From NCBI GenBank assembly GCA_029204225.1, contig CM055095.1:21557252-21621251 (forward strand): 64,000 bases of DNA, in the 5' to 3' direction. Each line of letters begins with the position of its first letter. The first letter of the stretch is position 1. This stretch comes from Diphasiastrum complanatum (lineage: Eukaryota > Streptophyta > Lycopodiopsida > Lycopodiales > Lycopodiaceae). Both the position numbers and the translations under genes were made by a program. This document shows positions 62,270 through 64,000 of this stretch, one piece after another. The notes beneath the pieces are model-generated. The model was not told where the DNA came from. It worked only from the letters and a program-made list of their open reading frames with translations, and did not search any database.

Positions 62270-62670
62270 CTACCAGCCACTAGAAGCTGGTGAACCAAAG
62301 GCGCATCGGTGATGAGAATCGCAAGAGGGGAGGTGTGAGCAGTCCGAGGGACAGCGATGGCCGCCTGCATCGTCTGGAGACGCGAGCCCACTGACACTGA
62401 CGCAGATCTGAGCCGTCGCTAGCGCCTCTCCTCCCCATGATTTGGCCTTCTCTACTGCTCCTCCTCCTCCTGCTGCCGCTGCTTCTTCTTCTTCTACAGC
62501 TGCGTGTTCGCAAACCATGATCGACTGATCGACCAAAAAATAGCAGCATCGACGAGAGCTTCTCTCTCTCTCTCTCCTCCCCCCCTCTCTCTGTCTTTCT
62601 CTTTCTTTCGTTTTCTCAGCCAAAAGAGGAAACGGCCTCCACCTTCCGTCACCTTTCCTCATATACTTAA
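62270..62670 (-). promoter_or_regulatory. GC-rich first-exon-like segment with TATA-like element
   Basis: This stretch is clearly more GC-rich than the rest of the window. On the minus strand a TATA-like AAGTATATGAGG near 62,660 is followed by a GAGA-rich leader and a frame beginning MVCEHAAVEEEEAAAAGGGG near 62,519, ending at a possible donor after 62,274. It could be the first exon of the BELL transcript or of a separate gene. The protein is low complexity and I recognise nothing in it. Confidence 0.35.
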
Positions 62671-64000
62671 ATTTATGTAGCCCCCCCCCCCATCACTAAT
62701 TTATCATTTCTCCAAATTAGTGCTCTTACACACAAAGTTTATTTAAATCCCTCCCCTCCCATAATATTATACAATGCCCATAATGCATTCCCAAGCACTC
62801 AAAAGAATAAATAGGTGTAATCTATGAAAGCGACCTCACATCAACCCTAAACCCCACACAACTCTCCATTTCTAGGTGAAAACACACACACACACACACA
62901 CACACAACATGGAACTGCAAGTTCTAAGTCTAATATTACGTAAAGGATATTATTTCGGATTTTTTTTTCATGGGAGAAAGACTTTGGGTAGAAAGTCAGC
63001 AACCTTTTATGAGCTTCGCTCCCCGATGGGAGGCTTAGACATTGAAAGGTATACATATGATTTTACGTGTGTGATATTTTTCCATCGAAGAAAGACTTTG
63101 GTTGAAAAGTTGGCAAATTTTGTTTTATTTTAGCTTTGATGCCAAGCGAGAATAAGGTAAGCTATCGCGATCATATGCTCAAGATGACGTGTCTCTACGT
63201 GATTTCTATTTATGAAATTGCAATGTCTTTATGTATTTATAATTATTTTCTGGCATTTGAGATATTTTTCACTTATAGGCAAAGATTGTAGCGATATCAA
63301 AGATCACCTTGTTTAGCTTTGTCGCTACGCACGAAGTTACCATGATGATGTGCAAAGGGAGTGCAAAGGGCTAACACATATTTCCTTGGCGAGTTTGAAT
63401 GTGCATATGTATCACAAAACTTGTGATATTTCAAAATAACTTGATTTTTTTCTTTTGGCGGAGGTACGTAGTTACTTTGCACTAGTATTATAATTAGTCT
63501 ATGCACAATATATACACTTTACGATATCCATGAGCAAGCCACCCAAAGTTTGGAGCATACAACTTCGAGACATTCATATTCCAAAGAGGCCGAGATTCGA
63601 GCATGCATCAAGTAGGATGAAGGAGCAAATCCTATCTAACTCGGAATTGTGGGGGCCAAAGTTAGTAATTCTCACTACAAATCTTTTAAGCATAGTAGTT
63701 GATATTGGTGGAGCATATACGTCATGTAAGGTACCAATATGTTCTTATCTTGTAAATGTTTTGAGGTTGTTTGTGTAGCCACTTTGAGATGATTGCATGC
63801 CATTGAGGTGGAATTTCACGTTAGATCATCTCTATGATAACTTCCACATAATCTAGTAGAGTCCTTGAGGAACGTATCGTATTGGGTTTCTAACAATGAC
63901 TTATGTGGTCCTTTCCTTCACTTATCTTTACTCATGGCATAAATTATGTCTTGATATTCTTGGAAGATACAATGAGAAACACATAGCGCCCCCCCCCCCC
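62671..64000. other. Intergenic with simple repeats
   Basis: Contains a C run near 62,682-62,691, a (CA)n run at about 62,882-62,906 and a duplicated short text (gaaagactttggg/ttg) near 62,976 and 63,091. The last ten bases are all C and may be an assembly-edge artefact. No gene is supported. Confidence 0.45.

Noticed and set aside
63991-64000. Terminal poly-C run as a biological feature
   Set aside because: Ten Cs at the very edge of the window may be a sequencing or assembly artefact.

Overview
The window looks like nuclear DNA of a land plant. It carries a spliced BEL1-like homeobox gene with the 61-bp homeobox exon seen in plant BLH genes, GT-AG introns, several Ty1/copia retrotransposons with initiator-Met-tRNA primer binding sites, a CACTA (TNP2) relic and many long (GA)n tracts. 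A non-flowering vascular plant such as a fern is my guess from the very long BELL protein and the repeat load; the sequence does not prove it.

Layout. 1.2-2.0 kb: broken AHA1 (Hsp90 co-chaperone) copy. 2.9-5.0 kb and 8.7-18.1 kb: two copies of an unnamed four-gene module, called A to D here. A third piece lies at 26.3-28.9 kb. 19.2-25.3 kb: CACTA relic split by a copia element (Copia-3). 28.9-33.4 kb: most of a young copia element (Copia-1) and a (GA)n-bearing tandem array. 33.6-35.3 kb: fragments of two more copia elements and a fold-back repeat. 38.0-42.3 kb: old copia element (Copia-2). 44.8-50.4 kb: the BELL gene on the minus strand, with possible 5' UTR exons further upstream. 54.3-56.05 kb: degenerate minisatellite. 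The rest is AT-rich intergenic DNA.

The module is the most unusual content. Gene A encodes a histone-H3-like domain at its N-terminus and a Ulp1/C48-type SUMO-protease domain at its C-terminus, separated by a basic/acidic linker. Gene C is transcribed divergently from A through a shared G-box-rich region and has a weak H2B-like histone-fold signature. Genes B and D are multi-exon genes of unknown function that converge on A and C. Every copy here carries frameshifts or nonsense codons, so these look like decayed members of a repeated family.

The module copies are scrambled by one apparent 23.9-kb inversion with breakpoints near 4,994 and 28,869. On paper, reversing it joins the two halves of gene A in frame, joins the two halves of Copia-1, pairs its two 820-bp LTRs with a matching TTTCA target-site duplication, and puts the modules in the same order and orientation (C-A-B, then D-C-A-B). 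It is either a recent rearrangement or an assembly misjoin.
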